From assembly GCA_013397795.1 (NCBI GenBank), contig VZTJ01001142.1:1058371-1122370 (forward strand): a stretch of 64,000 nt of DNA, read 5' to 3'. This DNA comes from Orthonyx spaldingii (lineage: Eukaryota > Chordata > Aves > Passeriformes > Orthonychidae). Positions within the stretch are counted from its first letter, which is position 1. Every line of letters starts with the position of its first letter. A program made the position numbers and the translations under genes. Positions 1 to 12,316 of this stretch are shown piece after piece. Under the pieces are notes generated by a model. That model did not search any database. It was not told the DNA's origin and was given only the letters and a program-made list of their open reading frames with translations.

Positions 1-2364
1 CGGTGCTTTTAAAATCAGCAGCCATTGAGTGATCTTTGCCACCACAGTGGTACATAAATATATCTTCAGAAAAGCAAATTTTCCTCTGCTTTGAAACTCA
101 TTTCATGCACTCTGCCTGATAAAGGTCTTTCCATGGTTTTTCATTGCCATAATATTTTATAAAAGCTTTATTAAACTAAAAGGCTTAAAATAGATTTTGC
201 AAAGAAATATAGAGTACTGTTAAGTTTTCATCACAATTTTATTATCACACTAATGCAAAGAATCTAGCCAAGTAGGGCTGCAGTTACTTGAAAATCTTTT
301 CTATTTCCTCCTTTCTACCAAAAATTCTTCAAATCTTAGAGGGTTTTTTATCTCATTTCCTGGAGCTATACATTCTTTTCTCTGTCCTTGCACAGTCATC
401 AAAAACAAATGTCCTCTCAAAACAGCAACAACTGTGACAATACATTTCTGAAAAGAATTTGTGCTGTCCCTTTTTAAATGGTAAAAATATATATACTTAA
501 TATAACACCTAGCAGAAAATTGTACCATCCAGGAAGCCAAAAGCATCATGGACCAGTGGGTGCTCAGCTCACTTTTTCAGGTTATTTTTCATGTTGCAGT
601 TTCAATGCTGTCTTGGGACAGCAAAGAAAAGGCATTTTATTCAGTCAAAGAGATCAGCTTTAGAAATATTCTGTAAGCAATGTTCAAAAAAGAATCTTTT
701 TGTTCAACTTTTTCATTTTTGCAGGATATTTTTTAAAAGAATGCTTAAGAAGAATATTGCCTAATTATGTAAGAATAAAAGAGAAAGATTAAAGAATTGC
801 TCTCAAATATTTTTTTTAAAAATCTTAGCTTTCAAGTCATGCTGTTGCCTGCTTAAAAAGTACGTTGTTGATGCTAATAATAGTTCAATTCCCCTTTGTG
901 TGGGTTTTCCAGGATATGCTGATTTAAATTTTCTTTTCATAGACATTGGCTTTGCATAGTTGCGAATTTTTCTGAAGTTGGCTGGGAGCAGACGATATTC
1001 TGAATACATAATGAGATGCAATTATCATTTAAAGGCAATTGCAGTTTATTAGGAACTGTCTTAGTCTGTGTTGTGTTAAACCCAGGGCAATGGAGGGAAA
1101 TTGGTGAGAGCATGGTGCTAATAACACCAACATGGTGGGTTCGATCCTGGACAGACCATTCACGTAAGAGTTGCACTTGATGATCCCTGTGACTCACTCT
1201 TGGGAGTGAGAATATTCTGAATATTCTCAGAATATTCTGTGGTCCTGTAAATAGCCAAGAGTGCTTTCATTGCAAGTATATGCAATATGTACTATAATTG
1301 GTATAGCTTATCACTTTGAGCAACGACTTGATCCTTTGTCGTCCCTCTGTGCCCAGCAGCCAATTAATAGAGCAGTGAGTGACAGATTGCTTCTGTTGAC
1401 GACCTCAACTATCACATAAGAATTCTATTTCTGAATTCTTTTATTCGAGTATGTGAAGAGTCCTGTTTTCCTCAGTAATGCTTGCATTCTTCACTTATAA
1501 CTTCTCAGCCTGACTTTGCAGACACCCTACACCCGAGAGAAGGGTTTTGTCCTTCTCTCTTTCAAGCCACAAGAGCTTATTACTGCCTTTCCAGCCACCT
1601 TACAGCCTTTTGCCTCAGCACACAATATCAGTAATCAATCCTGCCCCTATATGTCCCCAGAGACCCCTGGAAAAACACTCATGTCAATCTTTGCAATAAG
1701 GTCAACTGCTTTGGTCAACAGTTTCTCTGTCTTGTGCTCTCTTGTCATATAAAAAGACTTAACTTGTTTCTTACTGTGGCCTATAGAAGAGTGCTTGACA
1801 CAGCTATCATTGCATAACAAGATCTGCAGATAATGGCTTTTGATAGCTGTCATTAATACCTCACAGTACAGCTTGTCCTGCATGCCTGGATCACTTGCAG
1901 ACTCTCATTGACCACACTGAATTCTGCAGGCATTAAAGCCTGGGCTTCACAGATGAGATTATGTAAATAGGGTGTTTGATATAATATATGGGAAATTTAC
2001 ACTCAAATGCACTTCTGGCAAGTGTCTGAGTTCAGACAACTCAGATCTGATGATGAGGATTAGGGTTAGGCTGCAGGAACACAAAAATGGGGCTTTAAAA
2101 ATCAGTTTGACTCTTGCAGTAGACATATATTCTACCCAAAACAACTTGTGGAAGTTCCTAAAATTGGGCCAAGCACAAGCCCATTTGTCTTGATATCAAA
2201 TAATAGCCCCAAATTATTTTTCTCAGAACAAGGTTGACGTGAGGGCAAAAACTGCCTACCTGTCACTATGAAAAAGAATACATGAAGGAAATAATCTATA
2301 GAAACCACCATAAAGACTTGATCTGAAGTTTACGAGGTTAATGATCTTTTTGCTTGAATTGCAG
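1..2364 (+). other. PCLO: PCLO intron, 3' part (upstream exon outside window)
   Basis: Non-coding, AT-rich sequence upstream of the first recognisable exon. It ends in a normal acceptor (a T-rich stretch followed by gcag at 2361-2364). I looked for the preceding C2A exon, which should encode the YKRRTKYVQ / NPEWNQ part of the domain, and did not find it, so it must lie upstream of the window. Open reading frames of 60-86 codons here match no family I know and lack flanking splice signals. The only local structure I note is a cluster of GAATATTCT repeats at 1209-1238. Confidence 0.8.
1209..1238. repeat. Triple GAATATTCT repeat, heat-shock-element-like
   Basis: Three copies of the 9-mer GAATATTCT lie at 1210-1218, 1219-1227 and 1230-1238. 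Each contains GAAnnTTC, the inverted-pair unit that heat shock factors bind. The first two are directly tandem and the third follows after two bases. The phasing of the second pair is one base off the ideal 5-bp HSE spacing. Functional binding is inference only. Confidence 0.5.
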
Positions 2365-2436
2365 CTGAAAAAGAAAACACTGGAAGTGACTGTCTGGGAT
2401 TATGATAGATTCTCCTCAAATGACTTCCTCGGTGAA
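2365..2436 (+). CDS. PCLO: Piccolo exon: C2A domain calcium loop 3
   Basis: This 72-bp, phase-0 exon encodes 24 residues, beginning LKKKTLEVTV and ending NDFLGE. It is the beta-strand and loop 3 of the Piccolo C2A domain, which binds phospholipids in a calcium-dependent way at the presynaptic active zone. Three aspartates that would bind calcium are visible: WDYD gives residues 12 and 14, and ND gives residue 20. The acceptor is gcag at 2361-2364 and the donor is gtgagt at 2437. The KKKTLEVTVWDYDRFSSND stretch is that of Piccolo; RIM1 and RIM2 have a clearly different loop here. The first part of C2A is outside the window. Confidence 0.95.
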
Positions 2437-5017
2437 GTGAGTATCTTATTTCTTCCTCTCTACTAGTAATAACTGCAGGCTGTTGTTTGGGGACTGTTCT
2501 CTTCCAAGGTATGGTACATGTTAAGTAAAACCTTTTTTTATATCCCAGTTGTGCTGTTGTCTTCATAACAAACTGTCATGATTTCTTTAATTTAGACATG
2601 AAAGATAAATCCCTTTTATCTTGATTAGCTGGGGGCAAGTTAATTTAGGACCCAATAAATGTTAATTTGCTGAAAATTAATGCTTTCTTTGAGTGTGAGA
2701 TAGCAACAACATTCACAGCGACTCCAGAGGGAATTCTTGCTATGACTGAAAACCGTCTGCCTTGATTTTAGCATAGCATAGGAAGGCTGAGGAGATATTA
2801 GTCTTTGTAAATGATTAAAGGATTAAATTCTGCCATCAAGCCATATTTTAACACATGCACAAGTATCTTCCAGTATGAGTAATTTAGTCTTGCTGATCAG
2901 TCTCATTTTTTAACAATCTGAAATAGTAATATCATTACCAAAGTATGACTGAAGGCAAAATCTAATCATGTGATTAATAATAAATGAGATGAGTGCTCAT
3001 GGGAAAAAGGCTTTCTCTTTAAAAAACAAATAAACAAACATATGCACATATAATACAGAATTACCAGCAATAACTGTGATATAAAAATAATTAAAGATGT
3101 TATTGCAAATACAGATTATAATTAGAAACAGAAGCACAGGAAAACCATACAGAGTAACTGAGAGTATCCAGGCTCATTCTGCATTTGAATTCTGCAAAAA
3201 GCCACACAGTTCAGCTCCAGTTCCCCTTTGTGTAACTACCAAACTGTGCAATCAGTGTCAGTATTTGAACAATTACTAAAATAAATGTATAGGAAGCTGC
3301 TCCATGATTACTTATTTCCTGCATGCTGTGTTCGTATTCTTGTTGAGTTCAGCATGTTTGCCCAAATGCAGGGCTTTACTGAATATTTACATCATTGTTT
3401 TTTATGACATTTAGAAGAAGGGTGCTCCAGCAACTGCTTCTACATGAAGATTTAAACCTTTCCCCTTCAAATTTTTTCAACTTCTAGAACTACTTGTTTA
3501 TTAATTGTGAAAGCAGTTATTCAGGGGAAAAAAGGAACAAGAAAAGACCATCCAGGGTATCTCAGTACCAGGATGTCCAGAGGAATCCTGCACTATAACA
3601 TCAGGTGTGGGATATACAAATTGTGTCCCAAAGACTTGCTTGAATAGAGCCAGCAGCACTTGTGTGCCCCAGAAGAAAAGTGGCACATCATGTCCCCATC
3701 CATGGAAAGTGAAACCTCTCCTCCTACAAAGCAGAGCTCCCAGCCTACGCTGCCTATTGGGAACAATCCTCAACCATGCTGTTGTCCAGCTATGACTAAA
3801 AATCACAACAGGGAGCATGCTAAATAGTTCATCTGTTCAGATTAATTATAGGTCTAACCAAAAAGACCAAGCCAGGTCATAGACAACCTATGAAACTGAA
3901 AGGAAAGAAGGAAACACAAAAGGCTTTTAACCTAGAAACCACCAGTTGTTAGGAGACTCCCCCACCCCTAAATTTGAAGAGGCTTTCTTTAATTCAGGGT
4001 CTTGTAATAAAGTGACAAAAACATTGTTCCATGAGGTAATTGCACACTTTATTTGTCTAGTAGTTTTAAAACTTCCCTACCTGACATTAGTTTTAACACT
4101 CTCACCTTAGAGCCAAATGCAAAGCTACTTTTTACCTTCCTTCATTCAAGACTCTATGGTGAATTTCAGAGCTTTGCATCCCTTGGGCCTCTCAACTGCA
4201 AGCCTATTAAGGGAGGAAGGGGGTTTATTGGTGCCAATGCTCTTTTTTCTTTACTTTTTTTATAAAGAAATTTCACAGAAGTCCTGCTAACAATGAAGGT
4301 GGCTTAGACCAGATTTCAGCTACAATGTCTAGGGTTTCTTTTAGCCAGGTTATTTGTGTCATTTCCACATTGCCATTGCACATCCTTTTTTTTCTTTCCT
4401 CAGTAAAGTTTAGAGGCCTAAATGGTCTGTTGAATTCTATTATTTTAGTGAAGTGCAAGAGTAACCCTGTTTTTTTCTTTTTGTTGCTACTTCTGCATAT
4501 GTGGATTTTTAAAGACTCATAAGCATGAGTCTCATATTATTAAAGATCTTAATAAAAACAAATATAGAACTCTTTTATCCCTTAAAAGCACTGATAAAAG
4601 GGAGAAAATTACACTGCTTGATCCTCCTATTAGAATATGTCTGTACAGAGGCAGAATGGCTGGATGTCTTTTTAATGTCTTTTTAGTGTAGCTGTCAAGC
4701 TAGTGCTCACAAACTTCCCTCTAAACTGCTTGGTCATTTTGTGTGGAGTTATGCCATAGTCTGAGGACTCAGCTCATAGTCCTTACTGAGGTCCTGGTGA
4801 GAAGCCATATTAGTTCAGACACATCAATTATGTACTGAATCTGGGTTTAGGGTGACAGCATGCTCAGAGAGTCCTGAATCTGTCAGTACACAGCCTCATA
4901 CCCTTCACTCTTACACTTGATGGCAACTTCTGATAACACCACTCTGGTCTCTTCTGCTGTCTGCAATCATTAATAGGTCAGATATAGGCCATATATTATA
5001 CTTTGATTTATTTGTAG
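2437..5017 (+). other. PCLO: PCLO intron within C2A
   Basis: A 2.6 kb phase-0 intron, donor gtgagt, acceptor ttatttgtag. The sequence is AT-rich with no recognisable mobile element. An open frame of 105 codons on the minus strand at 3501-3818 overlaps a plus-strand frame of 62 codons; neither resembles a known protein and I regard both as chance. Nothing else is supported. Confidence 0.85.
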
Positions 5018-5198
5018 GTATTGATCGAGTTATCCAGCATCTCTCAGCTTGACAACACTCCTCGGTGGTATCCTCTCAAAGAACAGAGTGAAAACATTGA
5101 TCATGGCAAATCTCATTCTGGACAGAGTAGCCAGCAATCTCCAAAACCATCTGTCATCAAGAGCAGAAGTCATGGAATCTTCCCGGACCCCTCCAAGG
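5018..5198 (+). CDS. PCLO: Piccolo exon: end of C2A and Ser/Gln-rich linker
   Basis: A 181-bp exon entered in phase 0 and left after the first base of a codon. It opens with VLIELSSISQLDN, the last strands of C2A, and reaches the conserved C2 end RWYPLKEQ at about residues 16-23. After that the protein becomes a low-complexity linker rich in Ser, Gln, His and Lys, ending FPDPSK plus one base. The split codon (G, then AC in the next exon) restores Asp, as in mammalian Piccolo (SKDMQVP). The donor is gtagga at 5199, a moderately weak site. The sequence is very close to what I recall of the mammalian protein. Confidence 0.95.
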
Positions 5199-6395
5199 GT
5201 AGGAATGACTTGGTGCACCTGATATGAAATGTTTTCCCAGATGATGGGAAAACCTTTGCTATGTGTAAGTTCTAATAGAAAAATAAAGATACTGCTATGA
5301 AGTTTGTATATATTTTTATTAAAAATTGCATTTATCTCTGTGAATAATTAATTGGAGAAAAGGCTTACATTGTCTTAATCTTGCCAGGCAGCTTATTGAG
5401 TAATTGTGTCCTTAAAACAGCAGCTTACAGATTCTATGTGCTTTGCACATCTGCTATAGATTCTGTGCCCTTTTACTGTCTTGGTAACCTTGGGCCAATT
5501 CAATACATATTTAGCTTTCAATTTTTCATGTTTCTTAAATATTCTATGGCTATTTTTCTTCTGAAAATGCCACGTTAATTTTTTATAGAGCAACAATTAT
5601 GCTACAATAATGCATATGCATTTCCAGTCAACGATAATGGACTGTAGCATATCTGAGTTGTATTGGAAATCAGTGGAGCTGATATAGTAAGACTATAGCA
5701 GTGTATACAAAAGCAGAATTGATCTCAGTGTCTCCTGCTCCAAGAAATTTATCTCTAATTCTTTGTTTTATACTAAGTAGTTAGTGGACAGGTGCTCTCT
5801 TAAAACACATTGTATGTCATATCAAAGCAAAAACCATTCCATCTACAACCCAGATGAGAGCCCCAGAGGGACAAGGCTCTGCTCCATCTCCTCTCTATTT
5901 CTTTGTGTAACATTTTGCCAGGGCGTGGTGTCTATATGATGTCTGTCTGAATTAGAGGTAAGTATAGAACCTATTGTAAGTGAGGCTGTGATTTTCCTGA
6001 TGGCATTATTCAGGATAAAATGACTTGCATTAACTAAGCGTTTGGTACTCATGTGGGTGATGCTGGTTAGCCTTGACATACTAGAGAATAGAAAGTGGAA
6101 AACACTATGCCATCATTCCAGCAGTTTGAACCAACACAGGAGGTCTAATTCACAAGTGATAAAAAATCAATACTAAATAAATTATTCCCTAAGCTAGGGA
6201 ACAGTGGGGAAGTAGATAACAATGCTTCATAAATGTTTCCTAATCATGACATATCCTGATACTTTAAATGCAATGGCACAGCTTAATCTTTAATCCTTGT
6301 TCTGGAATTCAGCTAGGAAAGACCAGTCAAGAGAGAGAATGAAATTGTTTGTTTTTAATAAATGCAAGAGTTGTGCTTCTTCATTTTCCTGGTAG
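5199..6395 (+). other. PCLO: PCLO intron in the C2A-C2B linker
   Basis: A 1.2 kb intron, donor gtagga, acceptor ttttcctggtag at 6384-6395. It holds only AT-rich intronic sequence. A 78-codon minus-strand frame at 5843-6079 has no recognisable similarity and no supporting signals. Confidence 0.85.
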
Positions 6396-6590
6396 ACATG
6401 CAGGTGCCCACCATTGAGAAATCCCACAGCAGCCCAGGGAGCTCCAAATCTTCTTCTGAAGGACATCTCCGCTCTCACGGTCCATCTCGCAGCCAAAGCA
6501 AAACCAGCGTCACTCAAACTCACCTCGAAGACGCTGGGGCAGCCATCGCCGCTGCTGAAGCAGCTGTGCAACAGCTCCGCCTTCAACCAA
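6396..6590 (+). CDS. PCLO: Piccolo exon: Ser-rich linker and Ala-rich helix
   Basis: A 195-bp exon, entered after one base and left after one base of a codon. It encodes DMQVPTIEKSHSSPG, then a Ser/Arg/Gln-rich stretch, then an alanine-rich segment DAGAAIAAAEAAVQQLRLQP that is likely helical. All of it matches the segment between the two C2 domains of Piccolo. The donor gtaaaa follows CCAA rather than CAG or AAG, so it is weak. If it is not used, translation runs four full codons into the intron and stops, giving the tail SKRRK. I take this to be the short Piccolo isoform end (see the separate entry). Confidence 0.95.
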
Positions 6591-6782
6591 GTAAAAGACG
6601 CAAATAAATTCCTCAGCATGGCAGCTTAATGTTCATCTGTTGCCTTTTTCCCTGCTGTCCTTCCCTTTTTGGCTATTTTTTTTTCTGTTCTTGGCACACT
6701 GTGCTCACTCTGTTCAATGTCTTTCTTTGTGTGCCTGTGTGTGAATACATATAATTACAATATACTCTTGTATTTAGAAGTC

Positions 6783-6804
6783 TTTTATTTATTTATTTAT
6801 TTTA
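6783..6804. repeat. (TTTA)n simple repeat
   Basis: Four to five tandem TTTA units. It lies inside the possible short-isoform 3' UTR, so it could act as an AU-rich element in RNA, though TTTA is not the classic ATTTA-in-U context. Confidence 0.8.
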
Positions 6805-7632
6805 ATTTATAAAGACTGCAGTGAAACTGGCTGTTTCTCCATCAGTCCCTTCACTCATGGTCCAGGATGTTCCATGGTTGTGCATGACTCACAGAGAAGT
6901 CCGTGGTGTTTTGATGTCACTAAATGCCTACCAATGAAATAATCAAAACCTGCAGAGATGCAAGTGCCAGATCTTCAAATTGCACATAAGACTGAGACCA
7001 CATTAATAACAGGATGTATCTATAAGTAGTAATCATGAAGGACAGTACTATACACACAAAAGAAGATTTGAAGTTAAAGAAACTTTTTTTTAACTACATG
7101 GCTGAGATTTCTATTTTTGAAACATGACTGTAAATATCTATTTTTTTTTTTGAAAGGAAATATAAGGCAACCTCCTTTATATCTCAGATAAGATTGTGTT
7201 AGTGATGAGCAGAAGTACAATAAAAATATTAAACACAACAAGTTCAAAACCATTAAACACACAAAGCCAATAGCAACATCAGACTTCAACGATGTTAGCA
7301 AACTCAAAGGGAATTGAGAGCTAAGTCAGGTGTCACAGATCAATTTTTCAAGTAATTTTTTGCCATGGATTGATTAAGGGTCAAGACAGATTTCAACTGA
7401 CAACTTCAAACAGGTTAATGAATTAAAACTATTCCATTCAAAAGGATTACTCTCCAGAGTATACTTCAGACCAGTATCTGATTGCTAGCTGAGGGTTTAG
7501 TTGATGGCAAATTAAATCTCTCTGACTGTGGAGTCATTGTGTTTGTCTTTAGGATTTGTTGATATGCCATAAACTCACCATGGTATAATGCAAAACTGGG
7601 GGAAAATTATTTCCCTTGTCTTCACCATCATT

Positions 7633-7638
7633 AATAAA
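7633..7638 (+). promoter_or_regulatory. PCLO: Candidate poly(A) signal for the short PCLO isoform
   Basis: Canonical AATAAA. The GU-rich stretch at 7667-7696 is at the right distance for a downstream element, so cleavage would fall near 7650-7660. It gives a short-isoform 3' UTR of about 1 kb after the TAA at 6605-6607. Confidence 0.5.
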
Positions 7639-9019
7639 GAAACAGCCAGTTTTAATACTCTTTAATGCTGTGCATGTGGTGTCTCTTTGGTGTTTGAAAA
7701 CACTACTTACTTAAATACAGAAAAAAACCACTTCTGTTTGCATGAATAACATTTAAGCTGGTTCCATCTGAGGATACATACTCTGGGTTTCCATTTCACC
7801 CACACTGCCACAGCAGCACATAAAAGCGGTCAGTCTAATCATGCCAGGAAGCAGCACAGACACAGCATAGCAGGAGTCCTCCCTATTCAAAGAACTCAGT
7901 CTGACAATCTGCCTCCACCAGCCAATGACAACAAAGACCAAAGCCAACTAGCCCTCAGGAAAGTGATGTCTGATGGACCAGTCAAGCCTGAAGGAGGTGA
8001 GCAGAAAGACATGGTTAAGAAACCAACTACATCCCAAATACTTCTTGCCATGTCAACTAATTCATTGCGATATTTAATTATTTATTTTACCCTTCCATTA
8101 AGTGCTGTAAATGTTAACATGAATCAAGAACTCTGCTTGATTTTCCCACCTATCAGCGCATAAATCCATAATGAAAAACTGTGCTAAGAAGCATTATGAA
8201 GCAACAAATGTGTGCACTTCCATTCCACTGGAGTACTTAGACTTCTGTTGAAAAATAGTATAGCTTTGCTCATGTTGTTGCCTAATAAAAAGCATGCATC
8301 CAAACTGGTCTGCTTAAGCATGATTGGACATTTCTTGTACTGTGACAAAAACCTAACTGCACATTTTTGTTTCTGAAAATGTAATTGGGACAATAACATT
8401 TCCTGTTTCCTCTTCTAACATAGTTATGTCAACAGTCATTAGCATAGATAATTTTTCAAATCACCAGTGGAAAGGAAAGGAGTTTTGATCCATGTATAGC
8501 TCAATCTCTTGATAATTTTCCTATCAGCATCTTTAAAAATTATTTTCTACTTGTAGGCACCTGTAATACCACATATCACCAATTTATTCCCTCATCACAA
8601 ATAAAGAGCCAGAATCTCAATCAGTTCAAATTGCCACTGTTCTTTTGATTTCTGGAGCATCTTGTTTATTTCCATGGAATCTGAGGGGTAATCCAAATAA
8701 ATGTACTGACTGAACTCCCAGATGTTCTCTTGTGCTGTAATCCCTTCCTAAGCTCTCAAGATTCATTGAAGGTTTTTCTGTCAACACCATTGCACACATT
8801 GGACAATATAAACTGGCTGAAAGGGCTGCAGGAGAGAAAGAGGGAAAGATACTTCAGACAATATACCCTAAAGACAATGAGTCATTCAGAGAATTAGTGT
8901 GATGTTAAAACTATTAATCAACAGGGCAAAAGTAACAGATATTTTTAACCATTATGTTTAGAAATTACAAGTTTTATCTTAGGAGAGCCTTGAGAATTCT
9001 TCCATAAATCCATGTATTT

Positions 9020-9063
9020 ACACACGTGTGTGCATACCCACATACACACACCACACACACACA
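9020..9063. repeat. CA-rich simple repeat
   Basis: Imperfect CA/TG repeat. The cleanest part is the CA run just before 9063, and interruptions suggest it is old. Confidence 0.75.
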
Positions 9064-12000
9064 TTGTCTTAATCTACAGCTCAACTCCAGACACTCAGTT
9101 CAGGCAGAACCAGAGAATGTCATGGTACGAGCTCAGGCATCACGTCTGAAAGCTGCATACTGCTCCTGGGGTGTAGACCATTCAAATCTAAATAACTCTT
9201 ATGATCTTTTGGGGTGTCATGCCTGTAGAGTTTTATCACAAAGACTCGTAGACCTATGTTGATGCTTTTTCACGCAGACAGGTAATGCAAAACATTTTGC
9301 TTGTGATATAAGGTTGAATTAAGGTTCAGATACACTTTTATAATAAGGAAATTGGGAGTCTCTTGGCTTCAAGTACCTGTGCCACCAAACTTAGTCTATC
9401 TTCTTTATTTTTAAAACTTCACAAAGGGTATGCATTGATATGTACTTGTCTCAGCAATATTTGAAGCATTATAGAGAGTTACGGGAATAAGAGTCCGCGT
9501 TATAACAGTGAGTCCACAATAATATATAAAAAAGGTTAGAATTGCTATGAAGAGATGTGGTACTTTGTCTTTTTGCTTCTGACAAATAAACACAATGCAT
9601 GCTCACCTACACAATGTTTACAAGTCTGGTTTCAGACCTGTGAGATGTTTTGGCTTCTCCTCATTGTACCAAAGATAGTTTGTCCAAATTTATTCATATG
9701 AGATGGGCCGATAGTTATCATTTTGAGGTTAATGACTCTCATGACTTTCAGGAGGAATAAAAAGCAAGATGATTTCACTGCAGTTTTGTGGAGCGTGAAA
9801 GTAAAATGAGATGAGTCTATGACCTCTAATGGAAAAAGCACCAAAGATACTCAAAACAGCTTCTAACTTACGGACTTCCTTTTGGAATGAAGAGATGATA
9901 AAGGAAGGGGAGCTTTTCCCTGCACTGTAAACTATGAATATTAGGGCATCATCAGTTTCCAAGTCCATTCCTAAAGGGATGATGCATGTTTGTGGTACCC
10001 ACCTCCATTACAGCCTACTTTATTGGTACCTGGAAAAGAACCCATTAGGAACTGGGTTTAGTGACTAGAACAGTCATCTTGGCACGTTAGTAATTTTTTG
10101 TCGCCATGTCTCAAAGCTCTTTACTAAGGAAGCCATTACAGATAATCCACAACATTATTATCATCATTCTTTTTACCACAACTATTTCTCTGTGCATTTA
10201 TTTAAGAACAGCACCTTTTAGAGGAACTATTTGGGTTTTTTCAGCCCAAGCACATGACGGTGATGGAAATGATTCTATGCTGTGACATCCTCCTATGCCT
10301 AAGATAACCCTCAGGAGTGTCCTCCTTTATTCTAGTCTCTCAATAGCTTCATTTTTTTCTCTTGAATTGAAATGGCTCTTGAAAAAACAACAAACCAAAC
10401 AACATAAGTACTCTCAGTCATTCTCAGAATGTCTTAGAGAAATCCTTCTCTACTTCTGATTCCTAGGACCTTTTCTATTGGGTGTATTTTATCAGTTATT
10501 AATTGTGTGTCAGTTGAGAAGTAACAAGGAAATCATAAACAAAACCACCTATAGTATAAATAGCATATTTTGTAAATGCAAAGGTCTTTCATCAGGTTCT
10601 TATTGAACTGTTTCTGTATTCCTTTTAAAGAGTAGAAAATGTATTTTAATCAATCTGCTTTAAAATTAAGGTCAGGATGCAACAAAAAACATTGAGTTTT
10701 GTTCAGAACCTTTGTAAAATCCAACATTCAGAGACAGCAGTTAATTAAAAATAAACCCTGAATGATAATTTTGTCATTACCTGTAAGAGATAAGGGTGTG
10801 ATCTGCAGAGAAACCAATTGCATGCTACACATTCCCATCACATCCCTCAGAGAGGAACAATAACATTTCAGAGCCAACTCTTTGAAGACAGGAGTTGCAA
10901 GGGATCCAAGTCAGAGGCAGAGATCAGTGCCTAGGCTTGAGTTAATTTGATTTAGGTTTTGTGCAATACATGAATCATTACCAATTACAAATTCACATAA
11001 GATTAAGCACATTCCTTTCAACATAAATCTGCGTATTGAGTTTATCCACCAGATGAGTCAGTTTTAGACACAGTGTGAATCAGTCCACCACCCTTTCAGT
11101 CAGTAATTTATCCCATAGAATGATCTTCTCATTATATGGAGTTTTCTTGACAGGTCACTTAGGTTTTACATATAATAAATTATTTTAGAGTTCTTCAGAT
11201 ACTTGAAAAGTTGGAGATGATTATCACCAGTTCTCTGGACAGATGCATATAAAAGAGCAGATGTATTTGCAATGCAATTTTAACTGATTTTACACAAAAA
11301 GTCTTTTCAAACCTAGCCTATAGTTTTAAAGGAATGAACATGCTTTAGTTTTAATACGTTCCAATAAAGTGTATAAGAGAAAAGGAAAAGAAAAAAACTT
11401 CAGCATCTGTGTTAAGCAGAAAGGTGCACCACCTCTACCTTGCTAGAATAGAAATTGTAGTTTTCAGGGAAATAAGTTCAGAGCACAAAAATAGAAGGTA
11501 GTGTTCCTCATATAGGCAGCATTTATGTACATAACTGCTCATTTTTAAATGATACAGTTTTATAGGGACCTGTGCTCTCTACATGGACATAGCTTAATGG
11601 GTAAAATTTGATGGGCTTGTCCTTATTTGCAGAGAAAAAGATGCCAGTTTTCCCCCCAAAAGGACAATGATTGTACAATGAAAAATCAATTCCTTTATTG
11701 CAGCACCTATCCAATGGTCAGCAAAAACATCATTTTATGACCAAATAAGAGAATTTCTAAAATTTATTTTGATTCCTCCTAGGATCTTAGAAGAATGGTA
11801 AATTAATATTTAAATAGTAAATAGCTCAGTAAGTGAATTTAAGTCTCAATATCATTGTAGCCCTGTATATTTTTTATTCTTTCCAACAGATACTCATGAA
11901 AGAGAAGCTACAAGTCAATATGATTTTGCTTGTATATCATTTGTTGATGAATGCCATACACAACTCCTCTTCTATTTGGCTCATATTAACCCAACCAAGC

Positions 12001-12288
12001 AAACAAGCAACTTGCCAAGATAAAAACCACTGCTATACTCCTGAGCTGAATTAGTTAGCATATGTTAAAGATCTAAAGAAATTACCATGCATTTCAGCTA
12101 AAGATCCAAACATACCTGTTAATTTAAGGTAATATCAACATAATAATTCTACAACAATTTCTATTTTTCATTAATAGATGGGTTTTTTCAGCCCAAACCT
12201 CTTGCAATTTAAAATCACAACATTTCCTTAAAACCTCCTCTGACACATGTACCTGCTATTATTTCTCTCCTTGAAAATGGCAGAGGAA

Positions 12289-12316
12289 GGGGGGGCAGTG
12301 GGAGGAGAAGGGAGGG
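12289..12316 (+). other. G-quadruplex motif
   Basis: G-runs at 12289-12295, 12300-12302, 12310-12312 and 12314-12316 with spacers of 4, 7 and 1 bases fit the usual G3+N1-7 pattern on the sense strand. Confidence 0.55.

Larger units (their letters stand above)
6591..7700 (+). other. PCLO: Alternative short-isoform end and 3' UTR of PCLO (intron retention)
   Basis: Reading through the weak donor at 6591 adds SKRRK and a TAA stop at 6605-6607. This would give a Piccolo that has C2A but no C2B. About 1 kb downstream is a good poly(A) site: AATAAA at 7633-7638, followed 30-60 bases later by a GU-rich stretch (7667-7696). Another AATAAA at 7219-7224 has no GU-rich element after it. From memory, human Piccolo has forms of about 5142 and 4935 residues. 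The part skipped here is 210 residues, and 212 with the slightly longer mammalian linker, which fits that difference once the five added residues are counted. The stop codon is read directly; use as a transcript end is inference. Confidence 0.65.

Noticed and set aside
2057..2072. Telomere-like TTAGGG.
   Set aside because: Only about two imperfect units; not an interstitial telomeric array.
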